NCBI GenBank assembly: GCA_031291275.1
Contig: JARLJJ010000549.1
Span: 1-35,285, forward strand
DNA from: Formivibrio sp.
GTDB taxonomy: Bacteria > Pseudomonadota > Gammaproteobacteria > Burkholderiales > Chitinibacteraceae
Direction: 5' to 3'
DNA length: 35,285 bases
Below are positions 34,097 to 35,285 of this stretch, one piece after another. The notes under the pieces were generated by a model, which worked only from the letters and a program-made list of their open reading frames with translations, had not been told where the DNA came from and did not search any database. Numbering within the stretch: position 1 is the stretch's first letter; every line of letters begins with the position of its first letter. Position numbers and translations under genes: made by a program.

Positions 34097-34812
34097 TGCG
34101 CGACACCATCGACCTTGGCGGAATCAGCGCCGATGTGGTCCGCAAGAAGATCAAGAACGTCCACCTGAGTGTGTATCCACCAGATGGCAAGGTACGCATC
34201 GCAGCGCCGCTGCACATGGAGCTGGATACCATTCGGGTATTCGCGATTTCCAAGCTGGCATGGATCAAGAGCCAGCAGCGCAAAATGCAGGCACAGGAAC
34301 GCGAAACGCCGCGTGAATATCTGGATCGCGAAAGTCACTATGTCTGGGGTAAGCGCTATCTACTGAAGGTGATCGAGACAGACGCTGCCCCCGTAATTAC
34401 GCTGAAGCACAGCAAAATGGTGCTACAACTGCGCCCCGGCACGAATGACGAACGCCGGCAGGAAATTCTGGATGGGTGGTATCGCGAACAGATCAAAGCC
34501 GCCGTGCCAGCTTTGTTCGCCAAGTGGGAACCGTTGATGGGCGTGAAGGCCCGCGGGCTATTCGTGCAGAAAATGAAAACCAAGTGGGGCAGCTGCAATC
34601 CCTCTTCAGGCAACATCCGCCTGAATACCGACCTCGCTAAAAAGCCACCGGAATGCCTGGAATATATCGTGGTGCATGAACTTGCCCACTTGATCGAACC
34701 CACTCACAACGCCCGTTTCACATCCTTGATGGAGCTATTCATGCCGAAGTGGCGGCACATCAAGGAAGAGCTGAACAACTTGCCGGTGCGACATGAGGCG
34801 TGGGGTTATTGA
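34096..34812 (+). CDS. YgjP/M48-like (DUF45) zinc metallopeptidase
   Basis: A 238-aa metallopeptidase-like protein of the YgjP/WLM-related group often found beside type I restriction genes. The zinc motif HELAH is at 194-198, with a third ligand probable in PTHNARF. The segment KWGSCNPSSGNIRLN upstream is the family hallmark. The N-terminal half is a strand-rich domain. The ATG overlaps the hsdR stop (TGATG), so it is the last gene of the operon. The function with type I systems is not established; trimming or turnover of the restriction subunits is one conceivable role. Confidence 0.85.
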   Translation: MRDTIDLGGISADVVRKKIKNVHLSVYPPDGKVRIAAPLHMELDTIRVFAISKLAWIKSQQRKMQAQERETPREYLDRESHYVWGKRYLLKVIETDAAPVITLKHSKMVLQLRPGTNDERRQEILDGWYREQIKAAVPALFAKWEPLMGVKARGLFVQKMKTKWGSCNPSSGNIRLNTDLAKKPPECLEYIVVHELAHLIEPTHNARFTSLMELFMPKWRHIKEELNNLPVRHEAWGY

Positions 34813-35011
34813 AATGCTGCGAGGGTGTGCCATATCGCGGTGTTTTGGGATTTGTGTTTGATGGTGAGATGTAAGGGTGCAGAGGCGGCTTAGGCAAGGT
34901 TACTCTTTGGCGCTTTCGCGCTGTTTCGATGAGGATTCGCACCTCTATCAAAATGGGTAACCCCACCTATCAGCAAGGCCTACTGTCAGATCAAGTCTGA
35001 ACTTCTACAGT

Positions 35012-35285
35012 TTATTCACCCAAATCGTATCCCATGTCTTCATCGTAATTTGCGTCGTGATCTCCGATATCCTGTTCATTTTGAGCCATTGTTGCCAAGT
35101 GCTCTTCGTACAGTATGCTTTCAATATTATCTTCATAGTCCTTGTTCTCCTTGGCATCCTGGGCGGCATACGCAAGTTCTTCCAAGTATTCCTGATGTTT
35201 TTGTTCCCATTCATCTGGTTCATCTGGTTCATCTGGTTCATCTGGTTCATCTGGTTCATCTGGTTCATCTGGTTCATCTGGTTCA
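35012..35285 (-). CDS. Acidic protein with Glu-Pro-Asp tandem repeats (partial, N-terminus outside)
   Basis: On the minus strand the frame entering at the window edge reads Glu-Pro-Asp repeats. It continues EWEQKHQEYLEELAYAAQDA, then a strongly acidic segment with YEEHLATMAQNEQD, and ends at TAA (35012-35014) after GYDLGE. This composition is coherent, unlike the neighbouring frame read as Met-Asn-Gln repeats followed by a basic odd sequence. No start codon lies within the window, so the gene continues to the right. The repeat is probably a rigid or disordered spacer before a helical acidic tail. The family is unknown. It faces the hsd operon convergently, with 199 bp in between. Confidence 0.7.
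   Translation of the reverse strand, partial: EPDEPDEPDEPDEPDEPDEPDEPDEWEQKHQEYLEELAYAAQDAKENKDYEDNIESILYEEHLATMAQNEQDIGDHDANYDEDMGYDLGE
35210..35285. repeat. 9-bp tandem repeat (TTCATCTGG)n at the window edge
   Basis: Eight complete copies of TTCATCTGG plus four bases run to the end of the window and likely beyond. All copies are identical. As a multiple of three the array changes length without shifting frame, adding or removing Glu-Pro-Asp units in the acidic protein. Confidence 0.95.

Noticed and set aside
35005..35277. A 90-codon minus-strand frame starting with Met-Asn-Gln repeats
   Set aside because: It is an out-of-frame reading of the 9-bp repeat; the Glu-Pro-Asp frame has coherent acidic helical composition and a natural end.
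35210..35285. Tandem 9-bp copies considered as a CRISPR array or iteron origin
   Set aside because: The units are contiguous with no spacers and lie within a coherent acidic reading frame, so a coding microsatellite explains them better.

Overview
The window looks like a mosaic accessory region in a proteobacterial chromosome, most likely a betaproteobacterium (Rhodocyclales- or Burkholderiales-like). That assignment is an inference from moderate-to-high GC, a two-domain PutA, Shine-Dalgarno starts, and an orphan VgrG/lipase/immunity set typical of these groups; no rRNA or tRNA gene is present to fix it. Only putA at the left edge looks like ordinary core metabolism.

Layout. (1) 1-3557: a structured intergenic stretch and putA (minus strand). 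(2) 3723-8910: a short catalytic-domain-only tyrosine recombinase, then a very large minus-strand STAND-type NTPase (1458 aa) with a Cap4/DUF4297-like nuclease N-terminus, a P-loop core, eight near-identical 40-residue repeats and C-terminal S1-like domains. (3) 9190-16180: a mobile-element-like operon string. It holds a DUF551-like protein, a YqaJ/lambda-type exonuclease, a Gp3-like cysteine-containing protein, an unknown protein, an LRAT-fold protein whose nucleophile position is Ser, a convergent XRE repressor, a GYF_2 membrane protein, a YfjP-type GTPase and a YwqK-like lipoprotein. Compact hairpins or terminators separate several of these genes. (4) 16481-23442: an orphan type VI secretion cargo island on the minus strand, ordered vgrG (with a C-terminal TTR-like extension), phospholipase-like effector, Tli4-like periplasmic immunity protein, a 76-aa protein, a small lipoprotein, PAAR and an AP2-domain protein. 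No T6SS structural genes are present. (5) 23508-34812: a defence island with a hairpin, a decayed reverse-transcriptase 3' end, and a type I restriction-modification operon. The operon runs hsdM (frameshifted), hsdS, DUF2971-like/zinc-ribbon protein, EVE-like plus NucS-like nuclease, a small protein coupled to a zeta-toxin-like kinase, hsdR and an M48/YgjP-like metallopeptidase. (6) 35012-35285: the 3' end of an acidic minus-strand protein with Glu-Pro-Asp tandem repeats that runs off the window.

How the genes work together. The vgrG island probably delivers a periplasm-acting lipase, with Tli4 protecting the producer. The hsd operon carries four extra genes between hsdS and hsdR in tightly overlapping order, so it reads as a composite defence operon. 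As written, its methylase is broken by one extra T at about 24474, and the reverse-transcriptase remnant upstream also has a one-T shift. The region is therefore either decaying or contains sequencing errors. The most novel-looking items are the nuclease-STAND-repeat-S1 protein and the four genes nested in the type I operon.
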